Of a stretch of DNA of 64,000 nucleotides, positions 1-10,844 are shown piece after piece (the first letter of the stretch is position 1; every line of letters begins with the position of its first letter). The notes beneath the pieces are model-generated. The model was given only the letters and a program-made list of their open reading frames with translations. It was not told where the DNA came from and searched no databases. This DNA comes from Saccharopolyspora elongata (GTDB lineage: Bacteria > Actinomycetota > Actinomycetes > Mycobacteriales > Pseudonocardiaceae): the NCBI RefSeq assembly GCF_004348985.1, contig NZ_SMKW01000021.1:1-64000 (forward strand), given 5' to 3'. The translations under genes and the position numbers were made by a program.

Positions 1-1
1 C

Positions 2-115
2 CTCACCCAACGCTGGCGCACCCTGCAACACATCACCGCCAGCCCACGCAAAATCACCGCCATCGTCCAAGCCGCCCTCACCCTCACCCACCACGAACAC
101 GGCCGAATCCACTGA
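2..115 (+). CDS. C-terminal end of an IS transposase (partial)
   Basis: An open frame enters from the left edge and stops at TGA 113-115, giving about 37 residues. The sequence (LTQRWRTLQHIT near the start, then an AALTLTHHEHGRI tail) resembles the extreme C-terminus of actinobacterial DDE_Tnp_4 / IS5-like transposases, which end with RWRALKHIT followed by a hydrophobic helix. No catalytic residue lies inside the window, so whether the element is intact cannot be told. The stop is followed within 10 bases by a palindromic repeat. Family assignment is by resemblance only. Confidence 0.55.
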   Translation, partial: LTQRWRTLQHITASPRKITAIVQAALTLTHHEHGRIH

Positions 116-123
116 GATCACCT

Positions 124-162
124 CAATGGAAATCGGACCTCTGATTTCCATTGAAATTGCGG
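124..162. repeat. REP-like palindrome, copy 1 (one arm truncated)
   Basis: CAATGGAAATC (124-134) faces GATTTCCATTG (143-153) across an 8-base loop, and the right side continues to 162 as AAATTGCGG. Positions 143-162 are identical to 43690-43709. In reverse complement the whole element matches the copy at 43662-43709 except for two loop bases and the missing outer part of one arm. It lies between the convergent transposase tail and the YihY gene, so it may double as a bidirectional terminator. Confidence 0.8.
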
Positions 163-165
163 CGG

Positions 166-1188
166 TCAGCGCTTGCGGCGCCAGGCCCAGCCGGCGACGG
201 CTCCGAGACCCACCAGGCCCATCGTGGCGCGCACGCCCGCCCGCTCCCGCACCTGGACGACCGGGCGGATGATCGCCGGGCCCGGCGGCTGCGGCGGCGC
301 CACCTCCAGGTTCTCCCGGGCCGATGCCGTCCACGCCGTCACGAACAGGATGAACCGCGAGGTCAGGTTCGCGAACACCAGCAGACCGAGGATCGGGCCG
401 AACGCCACGCCCGCCGGCGAGCTGGTGACGCTGTTCAGGTAGACCACGCCGACCTGCTTGAGGATCTCGAACCCGACGGCGGCGAACAGTGCACCCCACA
501 CCGCGCTGCGCAGCGTGACCGGCTTTCGCGGCAGCCGCGCCAGCACCCACAGGAACACCAGCCAGGTCGCCAGCAGCGACAGCAGGATCGACAGCACTCG
601 CAGCACGAGCACCGCGGCCGGGCTGTCCTCGATCCCGACCAGCTCGAAAAACCACCGCCCGACCCCGCCGCCGAGGGCGCTGATGCCCAGCGAGACGGCC
701 ATCGCCGCGCCGAGCCCGATCAGCGATCCCAGGTCGGCGGCCATCCGCCGGACCATCGACTGCTTGATGGGCTCCTGCGTCCACTGCGCGGTCAGCGCCT
801 CCCGCAGGTTCGTCATCCAGCCGAGCCCCGAGTACAGCGCGGCGAGCAGGCCGATCACGCCGACGGTTCCGGCCTGGCTGATCGCCTGCTCGACGACGCG
901 GTTGAGCATGTCGCTCATCGCCGGGCTGGGCACCGCCGTGGTGATCGACGTCTGCAGCCTGCCCAGCAGCTCCGGGTTCCCGCTCAGCACGAAACCGGCC
1001 ACGGCGAAGGCGATCATCAGCAGCGGCACCATCGCGAGCACGCTGAAATAGGTGATCGCGGCGGCGTAGTAGTCGCCGTACTGGCTCTGGTAGCGCTCGA
1101 ACGCGCGGATGATCCGGTCCAGCCACTCGTGGCGGCGGCGCAGCAGCGCCAGTCGTCCCGGCTTCGCTTCCTGCTCCTGACCGGCCAC
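166..1188 (-). CDS. YihY/BrkB family inner-membrane protein
   Basis: A 340-residue integral membrane protein. After a charged N-terminus, hydrophobic segments appear near residues 45-70, 110-130, 160-180, 195-220, 230-250 and 262-285. The early motif YYAAAITYFSVLAMVPLL is the family hallmark. The C-terminus is short, proline-bearing and basic (WRRKR). The BrkB/YihY name does not imply ribonuclease or virulence activity; the molecular function is unsettled. The gene lies about 60 bp downstream of trpS on the same strand, an arrangement I recall as common in actinobacteria, so the two may be co-transcribed. Confidence 0.88.
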   Translation of the reverse strand: MAGQEQEAKPGRLALLRRRHEWLDRIIRAFERYQSQYGDYYAAAITYFSVLAMVPLLMIAFAVAGFVLSGNPELLGRLQTSITTAVPSPAMSDMLNRVVEQAISQAGTVGVIGLLAALYSGLGWMTNLREALTAQWTQEPIKQSMVRRMAADLGSLIGLGAAMAVSLGISALGGGVGRWFFELVGIEDSPAAVLVLRVLSILLSLLATWLVFLWVLARLPRKPVTLRSAVWGALFAAVGFEILKQVGVVYLNSVTSSPAGVAFGPILGLLVFANLTSRFILFVTAWTASARENLEVAPPQPPGPAIIRPVVQVRERAGVRATMGLVGLGAVAGWAWRRKR

Positions 1189-1250
1189 GGTGCGCCTCCC
1201 GCCGCAACGGCATCCCCCGAACGGTGGCAGGCTACCCGTGGATGATCAGT

Positions 1251-2595
<1,345 letters not shown>

Positions 2596-2852
2596 GGGCG
2601 TGCCCTCCCTGCGACAGTTGACCCGATCAGGTCAGCACTCGTCTGAGTTCGGTGGCGGACCGTACCGACCACTCATTGCCAGCGTGGTCGCTTTGCGTAA
2701 ACCGGCCACGACGCAATGATCATATTTTCCGGCCTGTGGCCGCTGTCGCCGGGTCCGCCGATCATGAAATCGCGCAGGCCAGCGGCCGGGATCATCCCGA
2801 GGGGCGACCCCGGCCGAAAATTCACCTGTGTTCTACGACACACCGAATCGAG

Positions 2853-5438
2853 TTATGCCGGGCTGATGCCCAGCTGGACCCGGCCGCCTCGCTCGTAAGT
2901 GGTGCTGCGCTGCCGCGCCGAGCGGCCCGCCCGCGCGGCCAGTTCGTGCAGCTCCTCGACGCTGCGCTCCGAGCCGTGCTCGGAGCCGGCCATCCGGCTG
3001 ATGGTCTCCTCCATCAGCGTTCCGCCGACGTCATTGGCACCGCCGTTGAGCACCTCCGACGTGCCTTCGTCGCCGAGCTTCACCCACGAGCACTGGACGT
3101 TGTCGATCCGGCCGTGCAGCAGGATGCGCGCCATCGCGTGCACCGCGCGGTTGTCGCGGCGGGTCGGGCCCGGGCGCGCCAGCCCGGCGAGGTAGATCGG
3201 CGCGTTGCGGTGCACGAACGGCAGCGGGACGAACTCGGTGAACCCGGCGTTGCCGTGCTCGGCCGCGGCGTCCTGCACGCCGGCCAGGGTTCGGAGGTGG
3301 CCGAGCCAGTGCTCCGGGGTGTCGACGTGGCCGTACATCATCGTCGACGAGGACGGGATGCCCAGCCGGTGCGCGGTGCTGACGACCTCGATCCACTCGG
3401 CGGCGGGCAGCTTGCCCTTGGTCAGCACCCAGCGCACCTCGTCGTCGAGGATCTCCGCCGCGGTGCCGGGAATGCTGCCCAGCCCGGCCTCCTTCAGCTC
3501 GGCGAGCCAGTCGGCGATGCTCGCCCCGGCCTTCGCCGCGGCACTGACGATCTCCATCGGGCTGAACGCGTGGACGTGCATCTCGGGAACCCGCTGCTTG
3601 ATCGCGCGCACCAGGTCGGCGTAGCCGGACACCGGCAGCCGCGGGTCGATGCCGCCCTGCATGCAGATCTCGGTCGCCCCGGCCCGCCACGCCTCGTCGG
3701 CCCGGTCGGCGACCTCCTCCGGCGAGAGCCGGTAGGCGTCGGCGTCGCGCTCGCGCTGCGCGAAGGCGCAGAAGCGGCAGCCGACGTAGCAGATGTTCGA
3801 GAAGTTGATGTTGCGGTTGACGACGTAGGTGATGTCGTCGCCCACGACGTCCCGGCGCAGCCCGTCGGCGATCCCGGCGAGCGCGTCCATCGCGGCTCCG
3901 TCGCAGGTCATCAAGGCCATCGCGGCGGCGGTGCGGCTCTCGTCGAGCAGCGCGGCGGGATCGGCCTCGGCCAGCCGCAGGCCCTCGCGCACGTCGGCGT
4001 CCAGCCGCTCCGGTGCCGCGTCGGCGGGCAGCTGCCTGCGCAGCTCGTCCCAGTCGCCGTAGACCGTGTCGAAGTCGCCGCGGCGATCGTCCGTGCGACC
4101 GGTCGTGTCGATGCTGCGGTGCAGGTCGGTGCGGCCGATGGACTCGAACCCGCCGTCCGGCTCCTGCCACTCCCGGCCGACCGGTGCGGCGTCCGCGGCG
4201 GCGAAACCGTCCGAATCGGACAGCGCCGCGACGTGACCGGCCACCCGCAGGTCCAGCCACTGGGTGCTGTCCCCGGCCAGCCCGGCGCGCACGTAGCGCG
4301 GGTAGGCGGTGAGGCGCTCGCGCATCTCGAAACCGCCCTCGCGGGTCTTCGCGGCGAGCTCGTCGATCTCCGGCCACGGCCGTTCCGGGTTGACGTGGTC
4401 CGGCGTCACCGGCGAAACCCCGCCCCAGTCGTCGATCCCGGCGCGCAGCATCAGCAGCTGCTCGTCGCCGATGAGGTTCGGCGGCGCCTGCACGCTCACC
4501 CCGGAGGGCATCAGCAGCCGCGCGACCGCGATGGTGGCGGCCAGGTCCTGCAGGTCGGCGTCGGGCATGCCGCGCATCGCGGTGTCCGGCTTGGCCCGGA
4601 AGTTCTGCACGATGATTTCCTGGACGTGCCCGTACTGGCGGGCGACGCCGCGCAGCGCGAGCAGCGACTCGGCGCGCTCGGCGCGGGTTTCACCGATTCC
4701 GATGAGGATTCCGCTGGTGAACGGCACCGCGACGCGGCCGGCGTCGGCCAGCACCCGCAGCCGGACGGCGGGCTCCTTGTCCGGGCTGCCGAAGTGCGGG
4801 CCGCCCTTCTCCCGCCACAACCGCTCTGACGTGGTCTCCAGCATCATGCCCATGCTCGCCGCGACCGGTTTGAGCCTGGTCAGCTCCGACCAGCTGAGCA
4901 CGCCGGGGTTCAGGTGCGGCAGCAGGCCGGTCTCCTCCAGCACCGCGATGGCACAGGCCCGCACGTAGTCCACTGTGGAGGAGTAACCGCGCACCTCCAG
5001 CCACTCCCGGGCTGCGGGCCAGCGCTCCTCGGGCCGGTCTCCCAGGGTGAACAGGGCCTCCTTGCACCCCGCCGCCGCGCCCTGGCGGGCGATCTCCAGC
5101 ACCTCGTCGCGTTCCAGGTAGGCGGACTCCACGCGGTGCGGAACGGTGGCGAACGTGCAGTAATGGCAACGATCCCGGCAAAGCCGGGTCAACGGGATGA
5201 ACACGTTGCGGCTGTAGGTGACCACGCCTTCGTGTCCCTCGGCCACCAGGTGCGCGTCCCGCGCGCGACCGGCCGCCGCCAGCAGTCTTTCGAGGTCATC
5301 GCCGCGGGCGTGCAGCAGGACCGCGGCTTCGGCGGCGTCCAGCGAAACGCCGTCCGTGGCGCGGCGGAGCGCGCGGCGCATCGCCGAGGCGCTCGGAGTG
5401 GGTTCCGGCGGGGCAAGTTCCAGATCTGCAACGGACAC
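2853..5438 (-). CDS. fbiC: FO synthase (bifunctional CofG/CofH), coenzyme F420 biosynthesis
   Basis: An 861-residue two-domain radical SAM enzyme that makes FO (7,8-didemethyl-8-hydroxy-5-deazariboflavin), the chromophore of F420, from tyrosine and the flavin precursor. Domain 1 (CofG-like) carries CX3CX2C at C87/C91/C94; domain 2 (CofH-like) carries a second CX3CX2C at C550/C554/C557. Length and order match actinobacterial FbiC; archaea and cyanobacteria split the two halves. The linker around residues 400-480 is acidic and variable. The start is GTG 5438. It stands alone between a small exported protein and a divergent protease gene. Confidence 0.96.
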   Translation of the reverse strand: MSVADLELAPPEPTPSASAMRRALRRATDGVSLDAAEAAVLLHARGDDLERLLAAAGRARDAHLVAEGHEGVVTYSRNVFIPLTRLCRDRCHYCTFATVPHRVESAYLERDEVLEIARQGAAAGCKEALFTLGDRPEERWPAAREWLEVRGYSSTVDYVRACAIAVLEETGLLPHLNPGVLSWSELTRLKPVAASMGMMLETTSERLWREKGGPHFGSPDKEPAVRLRVLADAGRVAVPFTSGILIGIGETRAERAESLLALRGVARQYGHVQEIIVQNFRAKPDTAMRGMPDADLQDLAATIAVARLLMPSGVSVQAPPNLIGDEQLLMLRAGIDDWGGVSPVTPDHVNPERPWPEIDELAAKTREGGFEMRERLTAYPRYVRAGLAGDSTQWLDLRVAGHVAALSDSDGFAAADAAPVGREWQEPDGGFESIGRTDLHRSIDTTGRTDDRRGDFDTVYGDWDELRRQLPADAAPERLDADVREGLRLAEADPAALLDESRTAAAMALMTCDGAAMDALAGIADGLRRDVVGDDITYVVNRNINFSNICYVGCRFCAFAQRERDADAYRLSPEEVADRADEAWRAGATEICMQGGIDPRLPVSGYADLVRAIKQRVPEMHVHAFSPMEIVSAAAKAGASIADWLAELKEAGLGSIPGTAAEILDDEVRWVLTKGKLPAAEWIEVVSTAHRLGIPSSSTMMYGHVDTPEHWLGHLRTLAGVQDAAAEHGNAGFTEFVPLPFVHRNAPIYLAGLARPGPTRRDNRAVHAMARILLHGRIDNVQCSWVKLGDEGTSEVLNGGANDVGGTLMEETISRMAGSEHGSERSVEELHELAARAGRSARQRSTTYERGGRVQLGISPA

Positions 5439-5611
5439 CAGCCGACTCTAAGTCTCCGAGCACGCACCACCCAACCGTCGTAGACGTGCCACACACCTCA
5501 CTATCGGCTATTGAATTACTCCGTTCTGCCCTACCGGTACTCACCGAATCAGGCGCAAAATCCGACGAATACCACTGGGTGAATCACACTCTGTCTCCAT
5601 AGGAGGGACAC

Positions 5612-7105
5612 GTGTCACGCACTAGAAGGAGCGGCCGGGCGATGCGCATCGCCGGCTCGGCGCTCGCGCTGGCGTTGCTGGTACCCGCAGGCATCGTCGG
5701 CGCAGCCGAATCCGCGCCCGCGGCCACCGCCGCGCCGGTTCACTTCGTCGTGCTCGGCCCGACCGGCGACGGCCTGCAGCAGACCGAGGAATCGGTCCGC
5801 GCGGTCGGCGGAACCGTCGTACAGAGCTGGCCCCAGATCGGCGTGATCGTCGCGACCTCGACGGATCCCGGGTTCGCCGCCGCAGTTCGCACCCAGCCGG
5901 CCGTGGAACAGGCCGGTGCCAGCCGAAACCTCGCCGAGCAGCTGCCGCCCGCGCAGTCGCAGCGGCTGGAGGCGCTGGAGGGCACGGTCGGCGCCATCCC
6001 CTTCGCCGCCGTTCCCGGCGAGGAGCCGCTGGAGCCCGAGCAGTGGGACATGCGGCAGATCAAGGCCGAGCAGGCCAGCGCGGTCTCCCAGGGCAGCAAG
6101 GACATCACGGTCGGCGTGCTGGACTACGGCATCGACCCGACGCACCCGGACCTGAAGCCGAACCTGGACGTCACCAAGTCGGTGAGCTGCGTGAACGAGG
6201 GCGTCCCGGACACCAGGCAGGAGGCCTGGCAGCCGCAGGACCCGACGCAGGACCACGGCACCCACACCGCGGGCACCATCGCCGCCGCGCGCAACGGCGT
6301 CGGCATCGCGGGTGTCGCCCCGAACGTGACGCTGGCCTCGGTGCGGGTCATCGACGACGGCGGCTTCATCTACCCCGAATACGCGGTCTGCGGCTTCATC
6401 TGGGCCGCCGAGCACGGCTTCGACGTCACCAACAACTCCTACTTCGTCGACCCCTGGTACCTGTGGTGCGACAGCGACCCGGACCAGAAGGCCGCGGCCG
6501 AAGCGGTGCGCCGCGCCGTCGCGTACGCGCAGGGCAAGGACGTCGTGAACGTGGTCTCGGCGGGCAACAGCAACTGGGACCTGTCCAAGCCGATCCGCGA
6601 CACCAACAGCCCGAACAACGGCGGGCCGACCCAGGACCGCAAGACCGGGCACGAGTGCCACGTCCTGCCCGGTGAGCTGCCGGGCGTGGTCTCGGTGTCC
6701 GCGGTGGGCTCGGACGCGGTGAAGTCGTACTACTCCAACTACGGACTGGGTTCGATCACGGTCACCGCCCCGGGCGGCGACAAGAACCAGATCCCGCAGA
6801 CGCCGTCGCAGAACGGTCGCGTGCTGTCCACTGTGCCCGGCGGCGGCTGGGGCTGGATGCAGGGCACCTCGATGGCCGGGCCGCACGCGGCCGGCGTGGT
6901 CGCGCTGCTGCGCAGCACCCACCAGGAGTGGAACGCCCAGCAGGTGGCCGGCGCGCTGACCAACCAGGCGGACGCCCTGGAGTGCCCGACCAGCTACGAC
7001 CCGGACGGCGACGGCAAGCCGGACGCGGTGTGCTCGGGCGGCAAGAGCGGCGCCGGTTTCTACGGCGCGGGCCTCATCGACGCCCTGGACGCCGTCCAGA
7101 AGTAA
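5612..7105 (+). CDS. Secreted S8 (subtilisin-like) serine protease
   Basis: A 497-residue exported peptidase. GTG 5612 sits four bases after AGGAGGG. A signal peptide with hydrophobic core at about 13-32 ends AAESAPA. Residues 40-110 look like an inhibitor_I9 propeptide. The catalytic triad is present: D171 (GVLDYGID), H215 (DHGTHTAG) and S420 (QGTSMAGPHAAG). Extra cysteines suggest disulfides, as expected outside the cell. An SSI-type inhibitor is encoded about 25 kb away in this window, but nothing links the two beyond enzyme class. A strong hairpin follows the stop. Confidence 0.95.
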   Translation: MSRTRRSGRAMRIAGSALALALLVPAGIVGAAESAPAATAAPVHFVVLGPTGDGLQQTEESVRAVGGTVVQSWPQIGVIVATSTDPGFAAAVRTQPAVEQAGASRNLAEQLPPAQSQRLEALEGTVGAIPFAAVPGEEPLEPEQWDMRQIKAEQASAVSQGSKDITVGVLDYGIDPTHPDLKPNLDVTKSVSCVNEGVPDTRQEAWQPQDPTQDHGTHTAGTIAAARNGVGIAGVAPNVTLASVRVIDDGGFIYPEYAVCGFIWAAEHGFDVTNNSYFVDPWYLWCDSDPDQKAAAEAVRRAVAYAQGKDVVNVVSAGNSNWDLSKPIRDTNSPNNGGPTQDRKTGHECHVLPGELPGVVSVSAVGSDAVKSYYSNYGLGSITVTAPGGDKNQIPQTPSQNGRVLSTVPGGGWGWMQGTSMAGPHAAGVVALLRSTHQEWNAQQVAGALTNQADALECPTSYDPDGDGKPDAVCSGGKSGAGFYGAGLIDALDAVQK

Positions 7106-7123
7106 GCCGCAAAGGGTGACACC

Positions 7124-7164
7124 CGAAGGGCGCCTTCGGCCGATCCGGTCGGAGGCGCCCTTCG
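7124..7164 (+). terminator. Hairpin terminator after the S8 protease
   Basis: Perfect 12-bp arms (CGAAGGGCGCCT at 7124-7135 and its complement at 7153-7164) enclose a 17-base loop, 18 bp after the stop codon. No T-run follows, as is usual in actinobacteria. Nearly the same stem is used at 56382-56428. Confidence 0.75.
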
Positions 7165-7260
7165 CGTTGCCGCATTTCGCACGATCTGGGGTTGCCTGGG
7201 CGAGTTGACGGCAGGACGCTGGCGGTCCGGAGGGTTGTCGCTCGGGAGTGAGGCGCTGTC

Positions 7261-8496
7261 GTGGCTGATTCGGAGACCTTCGTGATCGTCGGTGCCGGCA
7301 TGGCCGGGGCCAAGGGCGCGCAGGCGCTGCGCGATCTGGGATTCGACGGGCGCATCGCCCTGCTCGGCGACGAACCGCACCGCCCGTACGAGCGCCCGCC
7401 GCTGTCCAAGGCGTACCTGATGGGCAACGAAGGGTTCGACAGCGCGTACGTGCACGACGAGTCCTGGTACGCCGACAACCGGGTGGATCTGCAGCTGGAG
7501 GTGTCGGTGCGGCGCATCGACCGGGCGCTGCGGCAGGTGGAGCTCACCGACGGCGGACGCCTCGACTTCGACAAGCTGCTGATCGCGACCGGGGCCAACC
7601 CCCGTTCGCTGCCGGTGCCCGGCATCGACGCCGAGGGCGTCCTGTACCTGCGGCGGGTCGAGGATTCCGACCGGATCAAGCGGACCCTGGCGGGCATCGA
7701 GCGGCTCGTGGTGGTCGGCGCGGGCTGGATCGGTCTCGAAGTCACCGCCGCCGCACGCGAAGCGGGCGTGGCCGTGACCGTCGTCGAGACGACGGAGCTG
7801 CCGCTGCTGCGGGTGCTCGGGCCGGAGGTGGCCGAGGTCTTCGCGGCGCTGCACCGGGACCACGGCGTGGACTTCCGGTTCGGCACCGCGGTCAGCGAGA
7901 TCCTGGTCGACGGCGACCGCGCGGCCGGGGTCCGGCTGACGGACGGCGCCGAAGTCCCGGCCGGGGCGGTGCTGGTCGCGGTCGGCGTGGAGCCGGAGGT
8001 CGCGCTCGCGAGGGATGCGGGCCTGCGGGTCGACAACGGCATCCTGGTCGACGCCTCGCTGCGCACCGGTGACCCGAACATCGTCGCGGCGGGCGACGTG
8101 GCGAACGCGTTCAACCCGTTGCTGGGCAAGCAGATCCGCGTGGAGCACTGGGCGAACGCGCTCAACCAGCCGGCCACCGCGGCGGCGTCGATGCTGGGGC
8201 GCGACGGCAAGTACGCGGAACTGCCCTACTTCTTCACCGACCAGTACGACCTGGGCATGGAGTACCTCGGCCACGCCGACCCGGGCGGCTACGACCAGGT
8301 GGTGTTCCGCGGCGACGTGGCGGCCCGCGAGTTCATCGCGTTCTGGCTGGCCGGCGGCCGGGTCCTGGCGGGCATGAACGTCAACATCTGGGACGTCCAG
8401 GACCAGATCAAGACCCTGATCACCTCGGGAACGACGATCGACCCGAACGCGCTCGCCGACCCGGACACGCCGCTCAACGAGCTCATCGCCCGCTGA
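7261..8496 (+). CDS. FAD-dependent NAD(P)H oxidoreductase (ferredoxin/rubredoxin reductase type)
   Basis: A 411-residue flavoprotein. The FAD-binding Rossmann motif is GAGMAG at residues 11-16; the NAD(P)H-binding motif is GAGWIG near 153; a GDVA motif (AAGDVANAFNP) near 278 contacts the flavin. The C-terminal ~90 residues match the Reductase_C domain of enzymes that feed electrons to ferredoxins of Rieske oxygenases or P450s. No ferredoxin or oxygenase gene is adjacent, so the partner is unknown. GTG 7261 is preceded by GGGAGTGAGG. Confidence 0.9.
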   Translation: MADSETFVIVGAGMAGAKGAQALRDLGFDGRIALLGDEPHRPYERPPLSKAYLMGNEGFDSAYVHDESWYADNRVDLQLEVSVRRIDRALRQVELTDGGRLDFDKLLIATGANPRSLPVPGIDAEGVLYLRRVEDSDRIKRTLAGIERLVVVGAGWIGLEVTAAAREAGVAVTVVETTELPLLRVLGPEVAEVFAALHRDHGVDFRFGTAVSEILVDGDRAAGVRLTDGAEVPAGAVLVAVGVEPEVALARDAGLRVDNGILVDASLRTGDPNIVAAGDVANAFNPLLGKQIRVEHWANALNQPATAAASMLGRDGKYAELPYFFTDQYDLGMEYLGHADPGGYDQVVFRGDVAAREFIAFWLAGGRVLAGMNVNIWDVQDQIKTLITSGTTIDPNALADPDTPLNELIAR

Positions 8497-8512
8497 ACCT
8501 CGCGCCGCCGGA

Positions 8513-9082
8513 TCACGACTCCGCGACGGAGCGGTGCACGAACGCGGCGATCAGGTCGTCCACGTCGAACCGCGCCAGGACGTCGGGCACCGTCAGGTGC
8601 TCCAGGATCACGCCGGTCATCGCGTAGTAGAGCAGCATCGTCGACGTGTCGTCGCCGGGGAACCCGGATTCGCGACGGCCCTCGATGTTCGCGGTCAGGT
8701 TGGCGCGCAGCGTTTCGGTCAGCGCCTCCTGGAGCTCGGGGCGCCGGATCGCCTCCAGGCGGAGTTCCAGCAGGGCGAGCCAGCCGGTGCGGTCGTCCGA
8801 GATGTGGTGGAACAGCGCGCGCATCACCTCGGTGAGCAGATCCGGCGACGGCGGGCGGTCGAGGTCGTACTGCCCCGGATCGAGGGTCATCCGCCGGTGG
8901 ATGTGCGCACCGACCTGGTCGAGCAGGTCCGCGCGGTTGGCGAAGTAGTTCGACGCCGTCCCCTTCGGCACGCCGGCCTCGACGTCGACGGCGCGGAAGG
9001 TCAGGCCGCGCGCGCCGTCCCGCGCCAGCACCTCGACCGCCGCGTCGACCAGCGCCGTTCGCCTCGCGGTGTTCTGCACCAT
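8513..9082 (-). CDS. TetR-family transcriptional regulator
   Basis: A 189-residue repressor. The N-terminal helix-turn-helix reads LTFRAVDVEAGVPKGTASNYF; the C-terminal helical domain is unassigned. I chose ATG 9082 over an in-frame start 27 bases further upstream because GAGGAG lies directly in front of it. It is divergent from the RibD/DHFR-like gene at 9173 and the gap holds a perfect palindrome, so it probably represses itself and that gene. Confidence 0.88.
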   Translation of the reverse strand: MVQNTARRTALVDAAVEVLARDGARGLTFRAVDVEAGVPKGTASNYFANRADLLDQVGAHIHRRMTLDPGQYDLDRPPSPDLLTEVMRALFHHISDDRTGWLALLELRLEAIRRPELQEALTETLRANLTANIEGRRESGFPGDDTSTMLLYYAMTGVILEHLTVPDVLARFDVDDLIAAFVHRSVAES

Positions 9083-9138
9083 CGCTCCTCCTGAGCAACC
9101 CGCTTGCAATCACTACAGTCATAGTACTAAATTTAAAG

Positions 9139-9154
9139 CACTGTAGTTACAGTG
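9139..9154. promoter_or_regulatory. Probable TetR operator
   Basis: CACTGTAGTTACAGTG: 7-bp perfect arms around a 2-bp centre, 19 bp before the GTG of the reductase and 57 bp before the divergent regulator. A partial match (CACTACAGT) lies 30 bp away at about 9111-9119. The position between divergent genes, one encoding a TetR protein, is the basis of the call. Confidence 0.7.
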
Positions 9155-9172
9155 GTTCTCATTGGAGGCATC

Positions 9173-9748
9173 GTGCGAAAGCTGACCTACCTGATCGCGG
9201 CGACCATCGACGGCTTCATCACCGGCCCCGACGGCAAGCCGGACTTCTTCCTGCACGAAGGCGACCACGGCGACTTCATCCGGGCCGAATACCCGGAGAT
9301 CATGCCGACCCACATCCGCCCGCTGATCGGCCTCGCCGACGCGCCGAACAAGCACTTCGACACCGTCCTGCAGGGCCGCAGCACCTGGGACGTCGGCGTG
9401 CAGGACGGGATGACGAACGCCTACCAGCACATGCGCCGCAACATCGTGTTCTCCCGCAGCGTCGCGGAAAGCCCGGATCCCACGGTGGAATTCGTCGCCA
9501 CCGACCCGATCGAGCGAGTGCGGGAGCTGAAGCGGGAAGAGGGCATGGGGATCTGGCTCTGCGGCGGCGGAAAGCTGGCGGAGGCCCTGCGCCCGGAGAT
9601 CAACGAACTGGTGATCAAGCTCCACCCGATCGTCGCCGGCTCCGGAACCCCGCTGTTCAGCAGGGAATTCTCCCCCGAGCTGTTCGACCTGGCCGAAACC
9701 AAGGTGTTCGACAGCGGCGTGATCCACCTGACCTACACCAAGCGCTGA
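9173..9748 (+). CDS. Dihydrofolate reductase / RibD C-terminal domain family protein
   Basis: A 191-residue cytoplasmic reductase-like protein of the RibD_C family (RKLTYLIAATIDGFITGPDG at the start, IWLCGGGKLAEAL in the NADPH-binding region, HPIVAGSGTPLF near the end). Such proteins resemble the reductase of riboflavin synthesis but usually act on unknown substrates. GTG 9173 has GGAGG at 9164-9168; an upstream in-frame start at 9152 has no such site. Likely controlled by the divergent TetR. Its 3' end overlaps the convergent hydrolase remnant by 16 bp. Confidence 0.88.
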   Translation: MRKLTYLIAATIDGFITGPDGKPDFFLHEGDHGDFIRAEYPEIMPTHIRPLIGLADAPNKHFDTVLQGRSTWDVGVQDGMTNAYQHMRRNIVFSRSVAESPDPTVEFVATDPIERVRELKREEGMGIWLCGGGKLAEALRPEINELVIKLHPIVAGSGTPLFSREFSPELFDLAETKVFDSGVIHLTYTKR

Positions 9749-10167
9749 CCGGGAAGGGCTGCCCCAGACGGACGCTCCCAACCACGAGCAGCCGACCGTC
9801 GTGAGCGGAACCGGTCACCCCAACGACCGGCGAGCGCGAAGTCCAGCGACGTCTCGCCGCCCAGGCTCAACCCGACCAGCGCCGCGCGTTCGATGCCGAA
9901 GTGGTCGAGCGCGGCCAGCAGATCGGCCACGTCCCAGTAGAGTTCCGCCGGCAACGACGACCGGCCGAGACCGCGGGCGTCGAAACGAATAGCGGTGTGC
10001 CGCCTTGCCAACGCGGGAAAGACCGAATCCCACAGCCGACTGTCCATCCCGCCGCCGTGCAAGAGCACAACGGGAGTGCCCGAGCCGGCGCGCTCAGCCC
10101 ACACGACTCCCCCACCTGGAACCGGCACAACGTCTTCGAACCGCCTCGCTTCGATCGACTCGTTCAC
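9733..10167 (-). pseudogene. Truncated alpha/beta hydrolase
   Basis: The frame encodes the N-terminal half of an alpha/beta hydrolase: LLHGGGMDSRLW oxyanion loop, FDARGLGRSS, and the nucleophile elbow GLSLGG at about 116-121. After DFALAGRWGDRFRS the family similarity stops and the frame closes at residue 144, whereas complete enzymes run to about 250-280 with a later Asp and His. Another frame just after that point (RLLVVGSVRLG) looks like a possible continuation, suggesting a frameshift plus loss of the 3' half. A functional short protein is unlikely because the catalytic Asp and His are missing. Confidence 0.65.
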
Positions 10168-10283
10168 GATCGCCTCCCCTCGGCGCGATTGTGCCCGATC
10201 GGGCGTGGTAGTCCGCGAAAGCCGGTGGCGGTGACGATCAGCACAATGGCATGGACCTCTAGTTCTATGGAGGTTTCAAGCTC

Positions 10284-10733
10284 TTGTCCATGACCGCTAA
10301 CGCCACGCAGCCTCCCGTCATCGAGGACACCACCACCGACCACGAGCGGGACATCGTCGCGATCGAGCAGCTGATCGCCGACGTCGAAACCGCCTTCAAC
10401 ACCAACGATCCCGAGTTGCTGACCGCTCACTTCGCCCAGAACGCATCGGTCGTCAACGCGGTCGGGATGCTGATGTCCGGCCGGGACACCCTGCTCGAAG
10501 CCAACCGCAAGGGCCTGGCCGGATTCCTGCGCGACGAGCACGCGCGCTACGAGGTCGGCGACATCTTCTTCCTCCGCCCCGACGTCGCCATCGCGCACAA
10601 GAACGCGTGGGCCACCAAGGCCGATGGCGAGCTGATCGACGTCGCCCCGGCGATGATCGCCCTCTACGTCCTGGTCAAGGAACAGAACCGCTGGTGGATC
10701 GCGGCCCGCCAGAACACCCTCACGCAGTCTTGA
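10284..10733 (+). CDS. SgcJ/EcaC (SnoaL/NTF2-like) family protein
   Basis: A 149-residue single-domain protein of the cystatin/NTF2 fold: IEQLIADVETAFNTNDPELLTAHF then a conical-barrel pattern ending WWIAARQNT. Members are often small oxidoreductase-like or ligand-binding proteins; the substrate cannot be read from the sequence. GGAGG at 10269-10273 sits 10 bp before TTG 10284; ATG 10290 is the alternative start and would drop two residues. Confidence 0.8.
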   Translation: MSMTANATQPPVIEDTTTDHERDIVAIEQLIADVETAFNTNDPELLTAHFAQNASVVNAVGMLMSGRDTLLEANRKGLAGFLRDEHARYEVGDIFFLRPDVAIAHKNAWATKADGELIDVAPAMIALYVLVKEQNRWWIAARQNTLTQS

Positions 10734-10844
10734 TCGGTCGGCGCCTCGGGACGGCACCGACTCGGCTGTCCCCACGGGCTGGTCGATTTCGCGCGAATCG
10801 ACACCGGCACACGTGGAGAATCGAACGTGGGAAGGAAACCCAGG

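Noticed and set aside
2652..4829. 725-codon frame on the plus strand across fbiC
   Set aside because: Complement of the strongly supported FO synthase gene; low-complexity shadow composition.
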